Part shown: piece by piece, positions 36,957 through 50,201 of the stretch
Numbering within the stretch: position 1 is the stretch's first letter
Layout: every line of letters begins with the position of its first letter
Source of the DNA: Parapristionchus giblindavisi
Taxonomy: Eukaryota > Nematoda > Chromadorea > Rhabditida > Diplogasteridae
DNA length: 64,000 bases
NCBI GenBank assembly: GCA_943737045.1
Contig: CALSFV010000397.1
Location: 154,428 to 218,427, forward strand
Direction of reading: 5' to 3'
Made by a program: the position numbers and the translations under genes
The notes under the pieces: model-generated
Databases searched by the model: none
What the model saw: only the letters and a program-made list of their open reading frames with translations
Told to the model about the DNA's origin: nothing

Positions 36957-37219
36957 AGGTAAAAAGGTAAAGGTACAACCCGTTATTCAAGGCACACGAG
37001 GTCCTGCGGGTTATCACTGCTAGGCCAGTGATATTTCAAGGCCAATTCAGTCCGGAGGGCCTAATCTCTTCTTCGGACCTACTTTACCGCATGATCTAGT
37101 CACTACCAATTCCCCTTTCGGGCGCCTTGGTGAGGCGGAGGCGGTGAAACGACCGGGAATCGAACCCAGGACAGATTGAATGATGGGGCGCGCCATAGAC
37201 CACTACACCACTTCGCCTC
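36957..37219 (-). mobile_element. tRNA-derived SINE, copy 7
   Basis: Full 263 bp, same target position, promoter boxes intact. Confidence 0.9.
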
Positions 37220-37757
37220 TACAGTTTCATAATACGATACAGTACTGAGAGAAGATCAAAGATTAAAATCACAACAACACGTAAACATCTTTATTCGGTA
37301 TCGGCCAATCAATAATTCACTGTATTACCTTGTAGATTTTACATCGTTGTTAATCAATCAATATGATGCGTGAAGGACCTCATACTTGTCGAAAGACTCG
37401 GCTTGAAATAATAACTATATAATTAAATCCATTATATTCGTCTTCAGCAGAAACACAGTATCATAATACGATACAGTACTGAGAGATTAAAGATTGAAAT
37501 CACAACAACACGTAAACATCTTTATTCGGTATCGGTCAATCAATAATTCACTGTATTACCTTGTCGAGTTTACGTCGTTGTTGATCAATCAATATGATGC
37601 GTGAAGGACCTCATACTTTTCGAAAGACTCGGTCTGAAACAGTAACTATATAATTACATCCATTATATTCGTCTTCAGCACAAATACAGTTTCATAATAC
37701 GATACAGTACTGAGAGAAGATCAAAGATTAAAATCACAACAACACGTAAACATCTTT

Positions 37758-37816
37758 GTCGTCTGAGTAATAAAGTTTCTCCCTTCATACTAACTGGTCT
37801 CACACAGCATCCACAA
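37758..37816. mobile_element. 59-bp insert, copy 4
   Basis: Same sequence and 12-bp flanks, 364 bp left of LINE copy 9. Confidence 0.87.
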
Positions 37817-38121
37817 GTAAACATCTTTATTCGTTATCGGCCAATCAATAATTCACTGTATTACCTTGTAGATTTTACATCGTTGTTAATCAATCAATAT
37901 GATGCGTGAAGGACCTCATACTTGTCGAAAGACTCGGTTTGAAATAATAACTATTTAATTAAATCCATTATATTCGTCTTCAGCAGAAACACAGTATCAT
38001 AATACGATACAGTACTGAGAGATTAAAGATTGAAATCACAACAACACGTAAACATCTTTATTCGGTATCGGTCAATCAATAATTCACTGTATTACCTTGT
38101 CGAGTTTACGTCGTTGTTGAT

Positions 38122-38743
38122 ATAATAATAATATTTATTTATGTGGTGACAGTGGCGGAAAACAAATACAAATAGGGTGAAATCTATAGTGCACATAAAA
38201 TACTATGTCGCAACTGTGGCAACATAAGACAATAGAGTGATAGATTACAAATTGGACAGATTCAACGAAGATCTAACAGTTCTACTAAAAGATTTGGAAT
38301 TAGGGCAAATAATACAATTATTAGGCAACGAGTTCCATAAATTGACTGATCGATTGGAGATAAAATGGGAGAAACGTTTGGATTTGCATTGGTGCTTACA
38401 GAGTTGGAAATTATTTCTACGGGAGTTTCTTGAATTCCTAGACTGAAGGTAAAAGTATGGGTCATCTAATTCAACTTGTTTATGGATGGCCTTATATGTG
38501 AAGCTCAAATCAATAATGATGCGGCGGTGCTCAAGGAGCTCTAAATTCAAATATGATAATCTATCAGTATAAGATGCATACGGTAGTCTACATTTAGCAA
38601 AAATGCGACGGGAGAAGTCTCTCTGCACTTTCTCAATTAGAGATATTAGGGATTGCTCACTTGGATACCATACTACAGATGCGTACTCTAATATGGGTCT
38701 AACGTACATAATAAACATTCGACGTACATAATAAACATTCGAC
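38122..38743 (-). mobile_element. CR1-like LINE 3' fragment, copy 9
   Basis: Same insertion, frame open at 38245-38718, sharing both replacements (HRRI, DDPY) with copy 8, so these two units are the closest relatives. Confidence 0.92.
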
Positions 38744-38850
38744 GTTGATCAATCAATATGATGCGTGAAGGACCTCATACTTTTCGAAAGACTCGGTCTG
38801 AAACAGTAACTATATAATTAAATCCATTATATTCGTCTTCAGCACAAATA

Positions 38851-39113
38851 AGGTAAAAAGGTAAAGGTACAACCCGTTATTCAAGGCACACGAGGTCCTG
38901 CGGGTTATCACTGCTAGGCCAGTGATATTTCAAGGCCAATTCAGTCCGGAGGGCCTAATCTCTTCTTCGGACCTACTTTACCGCATGATCTAGTCACTAC
39001 CAATTCCCCTTTCGGGCGCCTTGGTGAGGCGGAGGCGGTGAAACGACCGGGAATCGAACCCAGGACAGATTGAATGATGGGGCGCGCCATAGACCACTAC
39101 ACCACTTCGCCTC
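38851..39113 (-). mobile_element. tRNA-derived SINE, copy 8
   Basis: Full 263 bp, same target position, promoter boxes intact. Confidence 0.9.
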
Positions 39114-39651
39114 TACAGTTTCATAATACGATACAGTACTGAGAGAAGATCAAAGATTAAAATCACAACAACACGTAAACATCTTTATTCGGTATCGGCC
39201 AATCAATAATTCACTGTATTACCTTGTAGATTTTACATCGTTGTTAATCAATCAATATGATGCGTGAAGGACCTCATACTTGTCGAAAGACTCGGCTTGA
39301 AATAATAACTATATAATTAAATCCATTATATTCGTCTTCAGCAGAAACACAGTATCATAATACGATACAGTACTGAGAGATTAAAGATTGAAATCACAAC
39401 AACACGTAAACATCTTTATTCGGTATCGGTCAATCAATAATTCACTGTATTACCTTGTCGAGTTTACGTCGTTGTTGATCAATCAATATGATGCGTGAAG
39501 GACCTCATACTTTTCGAAAGACTCGGTCTGAAACAGTAACTATATAATTACATCCATTATATTCGTCTTCAGCACAAATACAGTTTCATAATACGATACA
39601 GTACTGAGAGAAGATCAAAGATTAAAATCACAACAACACGTAAACATCTTT

Positions 39652-39710
39652 GTCGTCTGAGTAATAAAGTTTCTCCCTTCATACTAACTGGTCTCACACA
39701 GCATCCACAA
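39652..39710. mobile_element. 59-bp insert, copy 5
   Basis: Same sequence and 12-bp flanks, 364 bp left of LINE copy 10. Confidence 0.87.
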
Positions 39711-40015
39711 GTAAACATCTTTATTCGTTATCGGCCAATCAATAATTCACTGTATTACCTTGTAGATTTTACATCGTTGTTAATCAATCAATATGATGCG
39801 TGAAGGACCTCATACTTGTCGAAAGACTCGGTTTGAAATAATAACTATTTAATTAAATCCATTATATTCGTCTTCAGCAGAAACACAGTATCATAATACG
39901 ATACAGTACTGAGAGATTAAAGATTGAAATCACAACAACACGTAAACATCTTTATTCGGTATCGGTCAATCAATAATTCACTGTATTACCTTGTCGAGTT
40001 TACGTCGTTGTTGAT

Positions 40016-40637
40016 ATAATAATAATATTTATTTATGTGGTGACAGTGGCGGAAAACAAATACAAATAGGGTGAAATCTATAGTGCACATAAAATACTAT
40101 GTCGCAACTGTGGCAACATAAGACAATAGAGTGATAGATTACAAATTGGACAGATTCAACGAAGATCTAACAGTTCTACTAAAAGATTTGGAATTAGGGC
40201 AAATAATACAATTATTAGGCAACGAGTTCCATAAATTGACTGATCGATTGGAGATAAAATGGGAGAAACGTTTGGATTTGCATTGGTGCTTACAGAGTTG
40301 GAAATTATTTCTACGGGAGTTTCTTGAATTCCTAGACTGAAGGTAAAAGTATGGGTCATCTAATTCAACTTGTTTATGGATGGCCTTATATGTGAAGCTC
40401 AAATCAATAATGGTGCGGCGGTGCTCAAGGAGCTCTAAATTCAAATATGATAATCTATCAGTATAAGATGCATACGGTAGTCTACATTTAGCAAAAATGC
40501 GACGGGAGAAGTCTCTCTGCACTTTCTCAATTAGAGATATTAGGGATTGCTCACTTGGATACCATACTACAGATGCGTACTCTAATATGGGTCTAACGTA
40601 CATAATAAACATTCGACGTACATAATAAACATTCGAC
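40016..40637 (-). mobile_element. CR1-like LINE 3' fragment, copy 10 (last)
   Basis: Same insertion, frame open at 40139-40612. It has DDPY but keeps HRRT, intermediate between copies 7 and 8. No further LINE copy occurs to the right. Confidence 0.92.
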
Positions 40638-40744
40638 GTTGATCAATCAATATGATGCGTGAAGGACCTCATACTTTTCGAAAGACTCGGTCTGAAACAG
40701 TAACTATATAATTAAATCCATTATATTCGTCTTCAGCACAAATA

Positions 40745-41007
40745 AGGTAAAAAGGTAAAGGTACAACCCGTTATTCAAGGCACACGAGGTCCTGCGGGTT
40801 ATCACTGCTAGGCCAGTGATATTTCAAGGCCAATTCAGTCCGGAGGGCCTAATCTCTTCTTCTGACCTACTTTACCGCATGATCTAGTCACTACCAATTC
40901 CCCTTTCGGGCGCCTTGGTGAGGCGGAGGCGGTGAAACGACCGGGAATCGAACCCAGGACAGATTGAATGATGGGGCGCGCCATAGACCACTACACCACT
41001 TCGCCTC
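40745..41007 (-). mobile_element. tRNA-derived SINE, copy 9 (last)
   Basis: 263 bp with one private substitution (cttctgacc for cttcggacc near 40861). The satellite after it carries the cgacacag variant. Confidence 0.9.
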
Positions 41008-41110
41008 TACAGTTTCATAATACGACACAGTACTGAGAGAAGATCAAAGATTAAAATCACAACAACACGTAAACATCTTTATTCGGTATCGGCCAATCAA
41101 TAATTCATTC
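41006..41110 (+). repeat. Partial-monomer duplication with a SINE scar
   Basis: The approximately 103-bp stretch from tctacagtttcataatacga to caataattcat is immediately repeated. The second copy starts again with the tc that belongs to the SINE edge and not to the satellite. This leaves a truncated monomer and shows that the break happened after the SINE had inserted. Confidence 0.8.
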
Positions 41111-44100
41111 TACAGTTTCATAATACGACACAGTACTGAGAGAAGATCAAAGATTAAAATCACAACAACACGTAAACATCTTTATTCGGTATCGGCCAAT
41201 CAATAATTCACTGTATTACCTTGTTTACATCGCTGTTGATCAATCAATATGATGCGTGAAGGACCTCATACTTTTCGAAAGACTCGGTCTGAAACAGTAA
41301 CTATATAATAAAATCCATTATATTCTTCTTCAGCACAAATACAGTATCATAATACGATACAGTACTGAGAGAAGATCAAAGATTAAAATCACAACAACAC
41401 GTAAACATCTTTATTCGGTATCGGTCAATCAATAATTCACTGTATTACCTTGTTGAGTTTACATCGTTGTTGATCAATCAATATGATGCGTGAAGGACCT
41501 CATACTTTTCGAAAGACTCGGTCTGAAACAGTAACTATATAATTAAATCCATTATATTCGTCTTCAGCACAAATACAGTTTCATAATACGATACAGTACT
41601 GAGAGAAGATCAAAGATTAAAATCACAACAACACGTAAACATCTTTATTCGGTATCGGTCAATCAATAATTCACTGTATTACCTTGTAGATTTTACATCG
41701 TTGTTAATCAATCAATATGATGCGTGAAGGACCTCATACTTATCGAAAGACTCGGTTTGAAATAATAACTATATAATTAAATCCATTATATTCGTCTTCA
41801 GCAGAAACACAGTATCATAATACGATACAGTACTGAGAGATCAAAGATTGAAATCACAACAACACGTAAACATCTTTATTCGGTATCCGTCAATCAATAA
41901 TTCACTCTATTACCTTGTCGAGTTTACATCGTTGTTGATCAATCAATATGATGCGTGAAGGACCTCATACTTTTCGAAAGACTCGGTCTGAAACAGTAAC
42001 TATATAATTAAATCCATTATATTCGTCTTCAGTACAAATACAGTATCATAATACGATACAGTACTGAGAGAAGATCAAAGATTAAAATCACAACAACACG
42101 TAAACATCTTTATTCGGTATCGGCCAATCAATAATTCACTGTATTACCTTGTAGATTTTACATCGTTGTTAATCAATCAATATGATGCGTGAAGGACCTC
42201 ATACTTGTCGAAAGACTCGGTTTGAAATAATAACTATATAATTAAATCCATTATATTCGTCTTCAGCACACATACAGTATCATAATACGATACAGTACTG
42301 AGAGAAGATCAAAGATTAAAATCACAACAACACGTAAACATCTTTATTCGGTATCGGTCAATCAATAATTCACTGTATTACCTTGTCGAGTTTACATCGT
42401 TGTTGATCAATCAATATGATGCGTGAAGGACCTCATACTTTTCGAAAGACTCGGTCTGAAACAGTAACTATATAATAAAATCCATTATATTCTTCTTCAG
42501 CACAAATACAGTATCATAATACGATACAGTACTGAGAGAAGATCAAAGATTAAAATCACAACAACGCGTAAACATCTTTATTCGGTATCGGCCAATCAAT
42601 AATTCACTGTATTACCTTGTAGATTTTACATCGTTGTTAATCAATCAATATGATGCGTGAAGGACCTCATACTTGTCGAAAGACTCGGCTTGAAATAATA
42701 ACTATATAATTAAATCCATTATATTCGTCTTCAGCAGAAACACAGTATCATAATACGATACAGTACTGAGAGATTAAAGATTGAAATCACAACAACACGT
42801 AAACATCTTTATTCGGTATCGGTCAATCAATAATTCACTGTATTACCTTGTCGAGTTTACGTCGTTGTTGATCAATCAATATGATGCGTGAAGGACCTCA
42901 TACTTTTCGAAAGACTCGGTCTGAAACAGTAACTATATAATTACATCCATTATATTCGTCTTCAGCACAAATACAGTTTCATAATACGATACAGTACTGA
43001 GAGAAGATCTAAGATTAAAATCACAACAACACGTAAACATCTTTATTCGGTATCGGTCAATCAATAATTCACTGTATTACCTTGTAGATTTTACATCGTT
43101 GTTAATCAATCAATATGATGCGTGAAGGACCTCATACTTGTCGAAAGACTCGGTCTGAAACAATAACTATATAATTAAATCCATTATATTCGTCTTCAGC
43201 ACAAATACAGTTTCATAATACGACACAGTACTGAGAGAAGATCAAAGACTAAAATCACAACAACACGTAAACATCTTTATTCGGTATCGGCCAATCAATA
43301 ATTCACTGTATTACCTTGTCGAGTTTACATCGCTGTTGATCAATCAATATGATGCGTGAAGGACCTCATACTTTTCGAAAGACTCGGTCTGAAACAGTAA
43401 CTATATAATAAAATCCATTATATTCTTCTTCAGCACAAATACAGTATCATAATACGATACAGTACTGAGAGAAGATCAAAGATTAAAATCACAACAACAC
43501 GTAAACATCTTTATTCGGTATCGGCCAATCAATAATTCACTGTATTACCTTGTAGATTTTACATCGTTGTTAATCAATCAATATGATGCGTGAAGGACCT
43601 CATACTTGTCGAAAGACTCGGCTTGAAATAATAACTATATAATTAAATCCATTATATTCGTCTTCAGCAGAAACACAGTATCATAATACGATACAGTACT
43701 GAGAGATTAAAGATTGAAATCACAACAACACGTAAACATCTTTATTCGGTATCGGTCAATCAATAATTCACTGTATTACCTTGTCGAGTTTACGTCGTTG
43801 TTGATCAATCAATATGATGCGTGAAGGACCTCATACTTTTCGAAAGACTCGGTCTGAAACAGTAACTATATAATTACATCCATTATATTCGTCTTCAGCA
43901 CAAATACAGTTTCATAATACGATACAGTACTGAGAGAAGATCAAAGATTAAAATCACAACAACACGTAAACATCTTTATTCGGTATCGGTCAATCAATAA
44001 TTCACTGTATTACCTTGTAGATTTTACATCGTTGTTAATCAATCAATATGATGCGTGAAGGACCTCATACTTGTCGAAAGACTCGGTCTGAAACAATAAC

Positions 44101-47100
44101 TATATAATTAAATCCATTATATTCGTCTTCAGCAGAAACACAGTATCATAATACGATACAGTACTGAGAGATCAAAGATTGAAATCACAACAACACGTAA
44201 ACATCTTTATTCGGTATCCGTCAATCAATAATTCACTCTATTACCTTGTCGAGTTTACATCGCTGTTGATCAATCAATATGATTCGTAAAGGACCTCATA
44301 CTTGTCGAAAGACTCGGTTTGAAATAATAACTATATAATTAAATCCATTATATTCGTCTTCAGCAGAAACACAGTATAATAATACGATACAGTACTGAGA
44401 GATTAAAGATTGAAATCACAACAACACGTAAACATCTTTATTCGGTATCGGTCAATCAATAATTCACTGTATTACCTTGTCGAGTTTACGTCGTTGTTGA
44501 TCAATCAATTTGATGCGTGAAGGACCTCATACTTGTCGAAAGACTCGGCTTGAAATAATAACTATATAATTAAATCCATTATATTCGTCTTCAGCAGAAA
44601 CACAGTATCATAATACGATACAGTACTGAGAGATTAAAGATTGAAATCACAACAACACGTAAACATCTTTATTCGGTATCGGTCAATCAATAATTCACTG
44701 TATTACCTTGTCGAGTTTACGTCGTTGTTGATCAATCAATATGATGCGTGAAGGACCTCATACTTTTCGAAAGACTCGGTCTGAAACAGTAACTATATAA
44801 TTACATCCATTATATTCGTCTTCAGCACAAATACAGTTTCATAATACGATACAGTACTGAGAGAAGATCAAAGATTAAAATCACAACAACACGTAAACAT
44901 CTTTATTCGGTATCGGTCAATCAATAATTCACTGTATTACCTTGTAGATTTTACATCGTTGTTAATCAATCAATATGATGCGTGAAGGACCTCATACTTG
45001 TCGAAAGACTCGGTCTGAAACAATAACTATATAATTAAATCCATTATATTCGTCTTCAGCAGAAACACAGTATCATAATACGATACAGTACTGAGAGATC
45101 AAAGATTGAAATCACAACAACACGTAAACATCTTTATTCGGTATCCGTCAATCAATAATTCACTCTATTACCTTGTCGAGTTTACATCGCTGTTGATCAA
45201 TCAATATGATTCGTAAAGGACCTCATACTTGTCGAAAGACTCGGTTTGAAATAATAACTATATAATTAAATCCATTATATTCGTCTTCAGCAGAAACACA
45301 GTATAATAATACGATACAGTACTGAGAGATTAAAGATTGAAATCACAACAACACGTAAACATCTTTATTCGGTATCGGTCAATCAATAATTCACTGTATT
45401 ACCTTGTCGAGTTTACGTCGTTGTTGATCAATCAATTTGATGCGTGAAGGACCTCATACTTGTCGAAAGACTCGGCTTGAAATAATAACTATATAATTAA
45501 ATCCATTATATTCGTCTTCAGCAGAAACACAGTATCATAATACGATACAGTACTGAGAGATTAAAGATTGAAATCACAACAACACGTAAACATCTTTATT
45601 CGGTATCGGTCAATCAATAATTCACTGTATTACCTTGTCGAGTTTACGTCGTTGTTGATCAATCAATATGATGCGTGAAGGACCTCATACTTTTCGAAAG
45701 ACTCGGTCTGAAACAGTAACTATATAATTACATCCATTATATTCGTCTTCAGCACAAATACAGTTTCATAATACGATACAGTACTGAGAGAAGATCAAAG
45801 ATTAAAATCACAACAACACGTAAACATCTTTATTCGGTATCGGTCAATCAATAATTCACTGTATTACCTTGTAGATTTTACATCGTTGTTAATCAATCAA
45901 TATGATGCGTGAAGGACCTCATACTTGTCGAAAGACTCGGTCTGAAACAATAACTATATAATTAAATCCATTATATTCGTCTTCAGCAGAAACACAGTAT
46001 CATAATAGGATACAGTACTGAGAGATCAAAGATTGAAATCACAACAACACGTAAACATCTTTATTCGGTATCCGTCAATCAATAATTCACTCTATTACCT
46101 TGTCGAGTTTACATCGCTGTTGATCAATCAATATGATTCGTAAAGGACCTCATACTTGTCGAAAGACTCGGTTTGAAATAATAACTATATAATTAAATCC
46201 ATTATATTCGTCTTCAGCAGAAACACAGTATAATAATACGATACAGTACTGAGAGATTAAAGATTGAAATCACAACAACACGTAAACATCTTTATTCGGT
46301 ATCGGTCAATCAATAATTCACTGTATTACCTTGTCGAGTTTACGTCGTTGTTGATCAATCAATTTGATGCGTGAAGGACCTCATACTTTTCGAAAGACTC
46401 GGTCTGAAACAGTAACTATATAATTACATCCATTATATTCGTCTTCAGCACAAATACAGTTTCATAATACGATACAGTACTGAGAGAAGATCAAAGATTA
46501 AAATCACAACAACACGTAAACATCTTTATTCGGTATCGGTCAATCAATAATTCACTGTATTACCTTGTAGATTTTACATCGTTGTTAATCAATCAATATG
46601 ATGCGTGAAGGACCTCATACTTGTCGAAAGACTCGGTCTGAAATAATAACTATATAATTAAATCCATTATATTCGTCTTCAGCAGAAACACAGTATAATA
46701 ATACGATACAGTACTGAGAGATTAAAGATTGAAATCACAACAACACGTAAACATCTTTATTCGGTATCGGTCAATCAATAATTCACTGTATTACCTTGTC
46801 GAGTTTACGTCGTTGTTGATCAATCAATTTGATGCGTGAAGGACCTCATACTTTTCGAAAGACTCGGTCTGAAACAGTAACTATATAATTACATCCATTA
46901 TATTCGTCTTCAGCACAAATACAGTTTCATAATACGATACAGTACTGAGAGAAGATCAAAGATTAAAATCACAACAACACGTAAACATCTTTATTCGGTA
47001 TCGGTCAATCAATAATTCACTGTATTACCTTGTAGATTTTACATCGTTGTTAATCAATCAATATGATGCGTGAAGGACCTCATACTTGTCGAAAGACTCG

Positions 47101-49170
47101 GTCTGAAACAATAACTATATAATTAAATCCATTATATTCGTCTTCAGCAGAAACACAGTATCATAATACGATACAGTACTGAGAGATCAAAGATTGAAAT
47201 CACAACAACACGTAAACATCTTTATTCGGTATCCGTCAATCAATAATTCACTCTATTACCTTGTCGAGTTTACATCGCTGTTGATCAATCAATATGATTC
47301 GTAAAGGACCTCATACTTGTCGAAAGACTCGGTTTGAAATAATAACTATATAATTAAATCCATTATATTCGTCTTCAGCAGAAACACAGTATAATAATAC
47401 GATACAGTACTGAGAGATTAAAGATTGAAATCACAACAACACGTAAACATCTTTATTCGGTATCGGTCAATCAATAATTCACTGTATTACCTTGTCGAGT
47501 TTACGTCGTTGTTGATCAATCAATTTGATGCGTGAAGGACCTCATACTTTTCGAAAGACTCGGTCTGAAACAGTAACTATATAATTACATCCATTATATT
47601 CGTCTTCAGCACAAATACAGTTTCATAATACGATACAGTACTGAGAGAAGATCAAAGATTAAAATCACAACAACACGTAAACATCTTTATTCGGTATCGG
47701 TCAATCAATAATTCACTGTATTACCTTGTAGATTTTACATCGTTGTTAATCAATCAATATGATGCGTGAAGGACCTCATACTTGTCGAAAGACTCGGTCT
47801 GAAACAATAACTATATAATTAAATCCATTATATTCGTCTTCAGCAGAAACACAGTATCATAATACGATACAGTACTGAGAGATCAAAGATTGAAATCACA
47901 ACAACACGTAAACATCTTTATTCGGTATCCGTCAATCAATAATTCACTCTATTACCTTGTCGAGTTTACATCGCTGTTGATCAATCAATATGATTCGTAA
48001 AGGACCTCATACTTGTCGAAAGACTCGGTTTGAAATAATAACTATATAATTAAATCCATTATATTCGTCTTCAGCAGAAACACAGTATAATAATACGATA
48101 CAGTACTGAGAGATTAAAGATTGAAATCACAACAACACGTAAACATCTTTATTCGGTATCGGTCAATCAATAATTCACTGTATTACCTTGTCGAGTTTAC
48201 GTCGTTGTTGATCAATCAATTTGATGCGTGAAGGACCTCATACTTTTCGAAAGACTCGGTCTGAAACAGTAACTATATAATTACATCCATTATATTCGTC
48301 TTCAGCACAAATACAGTTTCATAATACGATACAGTACTGAGAGAAGATCAAAGATTAAAATCACAACAACACGTAAACATCTTTATTCGGTATCGGTCAA
48401 TCAATAATTCACTGTATTACCTTGTAGATTTTACATCGTTGTTAATCAATCAATATGATGCGTGAAGGACCTCATACTTGTCGAAAGACTCGGTCTGAAA
48501 CAATAACTATATAATTAAATCCATTATATTCGTCTTCAGCAGAAACACAGTATCATAATACGATACAGTACTGAGAGATCAAAGATTGAAATCACAACAA
48601 CACGTAAACATCTTTATTCGGTATCCGTCAATCAATAATTCACTCTATTACCTTGTCGAGTTTACATCGCTGTTGATCAATCAATATGATTCGTAAAGGA
48701 CCTCATACTTGTCGAAAGACTCGGTTTGAAATAATAACTATATAATTAAATCCATTATATTCGTCTTCAGCAGAAACACAGTATAATAATACGATACAGT
48801 ACTGAGAGATTAAAGATTGAAATCACAACAACACGTAAACATCTTTATTCGGTATCGGTCAATCAATAATTCACTGTATTACCTTGTCGAGTTTACGTCG
48901 TTGTTGATCAATCAATTTGATGCGTGAAGGACCTCATACTTTTCGAAAGACTCGGTCTGAAACAGTAACTATATAATTACATCCATTATATTCGTCTTCA
49001 GCACAAATACAGTTTCATAATACGATACAGTACTGAGAGAAGATCAAAGATTAAAATCACAACAACACGTAAACATCTTTATTCGGTATCGGTCAATCAA
49101 TAATTCACTGTATTACCTTGTAGATTTTACATCGTTGTTCTCAGGTAATTCGATCAAAGTTAGATCAGGA

Positions 49171-49295
49171 GAAATCAAGATCTGATCAGGAGAAATCCTA
49201 ATTTGTTTTTGGCATGATCAGATCTTGATTTGACCTGATCAGATCTTGATTTCTTCTGATCATATTTTGATTTTATCTGATCATATTTTGATTTC
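49171..49295. repeat. Left subterminal GATCAGATC motif array
   Basis: At least five imperfect copies of tgatcagatcttgattt or its complement, possibly transposase binding sites. A related but shorter array lies at 51070-51120. Confidence 0.8.
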
Positions 49296-49626
49296 TCCTT
49301 GTGTTTAAAAATATCTCAGTGGTATTGGAACCACTTAGGAATACATCAAAGCAATGTAAATGATTTATTCATGAATGAAGAAAAAAGAAGGTCGATCGGC
49401 ATTGTAGTATTCTTGTTGCTTCTCGCACGTGTACTGAAAAATGGACGTTTAAAGGTTTAGAGGGGGGGAATTTTTTTAAGTATAGGTATAAAAGGAATGT
49501 AAAGCATATATTATTATCGAAATTACGCTTGAAAGCTGCGTTTTTCTTTTCAAGAAGATTTCAAATTCGCTACTGAAAGCAAGAAATGACATTCCATGCT
49601 ACTTTCTACTACCGCAATTTGTTGTA

Positions 49627-50199
49627 TTAGGTTGATGCATAAGTTTCTTTACAGCACTTTAGCCCGCTTATTTCTCTTGTTGTTGATCAAAGGGGCCTCG
49701 GCTATAAATGTTGGAATGACATTCCCCCATGCCTAGTGTTATTTTCTCGTCAGTCCATCTCGTCGTCCAGCTCAGAGTGGCTCATGTTGTTTTCGTCCCC
49801 GATCAAATTCACCACTGTGAGTTCACGCAGTGTCTTTTCTAGCCCCAGAACGTAAATTCGATTGACTCGCTCATGTCATTAATGGGGATGAAACAAGGTG
49901 AAATCTATTTTCAATATGATAACGCAAGACTCATTTAAACATTGACCAAGGCTTGAACTGGCAAGCTATGGCTAGACGAAATTCACTCGGAAACGGAGAA
50001 TGAGGACCACTTGCGCGCAGAGATAAGAGAACTAGCCCATCATTGCGCGCATAATTGCAGGTTTGACATTTCTCCAACTACGTAGTCTTCATCTATAGGA
50101 AAAGGGCTTTCTAATGAGCTATAGTTCATCTCTCATGGACAGAATAATGAAAAAGAGACTCCTTGTTAATTTTGTAAAGAAACTTATGCATCAACGTAA
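49627..50199 (+). mobile_element. Decayed mariner-like element, nested
   Basis: Inverted ends TTAGGTTGATGCATAAG (left) and TTACGTTGATGCATAAG (right, complement) continue as TTTCTTTACA on both sides, and TA dinucleotides flank both ends (49625-49626, 50200-50201), the Tc1/mariner target duplication. At 573 bp it is well below a full mariner of about 1.3 kb. One plus frame near 49875-49935 reads YDNARL, resembling the HDNARPH block that holds the second catalytic Asp of mariner transposases, but stops follow at once. Non-functional relic. Confidence 0.8.
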
Positions 50200-50201
50200 T
50201 A

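Larger units (their letters stand above)
36850..38121 (+). repeat. Satellite block 9, 4 monomers plus SINE and 59-bp insert
   Basis: Satellite part of the third 1894-bp unit, very close to block 8. Confidence 0.93.
32440..40015 (+). repeat. Four tandem 1894-bp higher-order units (LINE+SINE+59-bp+4 monomers)
   Basis: Units 32440-34333, 34334-36227, 36228-38121 and 38122-40015 all measure 1894 bp. The sum fits exactly: LINE 622+6, SINE 263+2, short insert 59+12, and 930 bp of satellite (two 465-bp dimers). Units differ by only a few substitutions. A fifth LINE starts the next, different unit at 40016. The constant length shows recent tandem amplification of one composite unit, by unequal crossing-over or rolling-circle reinsertion. 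Confidence 0.95.
38744..40015 (+). repeat. Satellite block 10, 4 monomers plus SINE and 59-bp insert
   Basis: Satellite part of the fourth 1894-bp unit. Confidence 0.93.
40638..49139 (+). repeat. Satellite block 11, about 35 monomers
   Basis: Begins with the last SINE, then a partial monomer duplication (about 41006-41110), then uninterrupted monomers. A gattcgtaaagg variant at 44281, 45208, 46135, 47296, 47992 and 48688 shows higher-order steps of 927, 927, 1161, 696 and 696 bp, i.e. 4, 4, 5, 3 and 3 monomers. About 41,766-48,914 is duplicated at +10,395. Confidence 0.95.

Noticed and set aside
21615..40340. 69-codon plus-strand frame repeated in every LINE copy (starting MIDYKLDRF)
   Set aside because: It is the antisense shadow of the LINE reverse transcriptase frame and repeats only because the LINE does.
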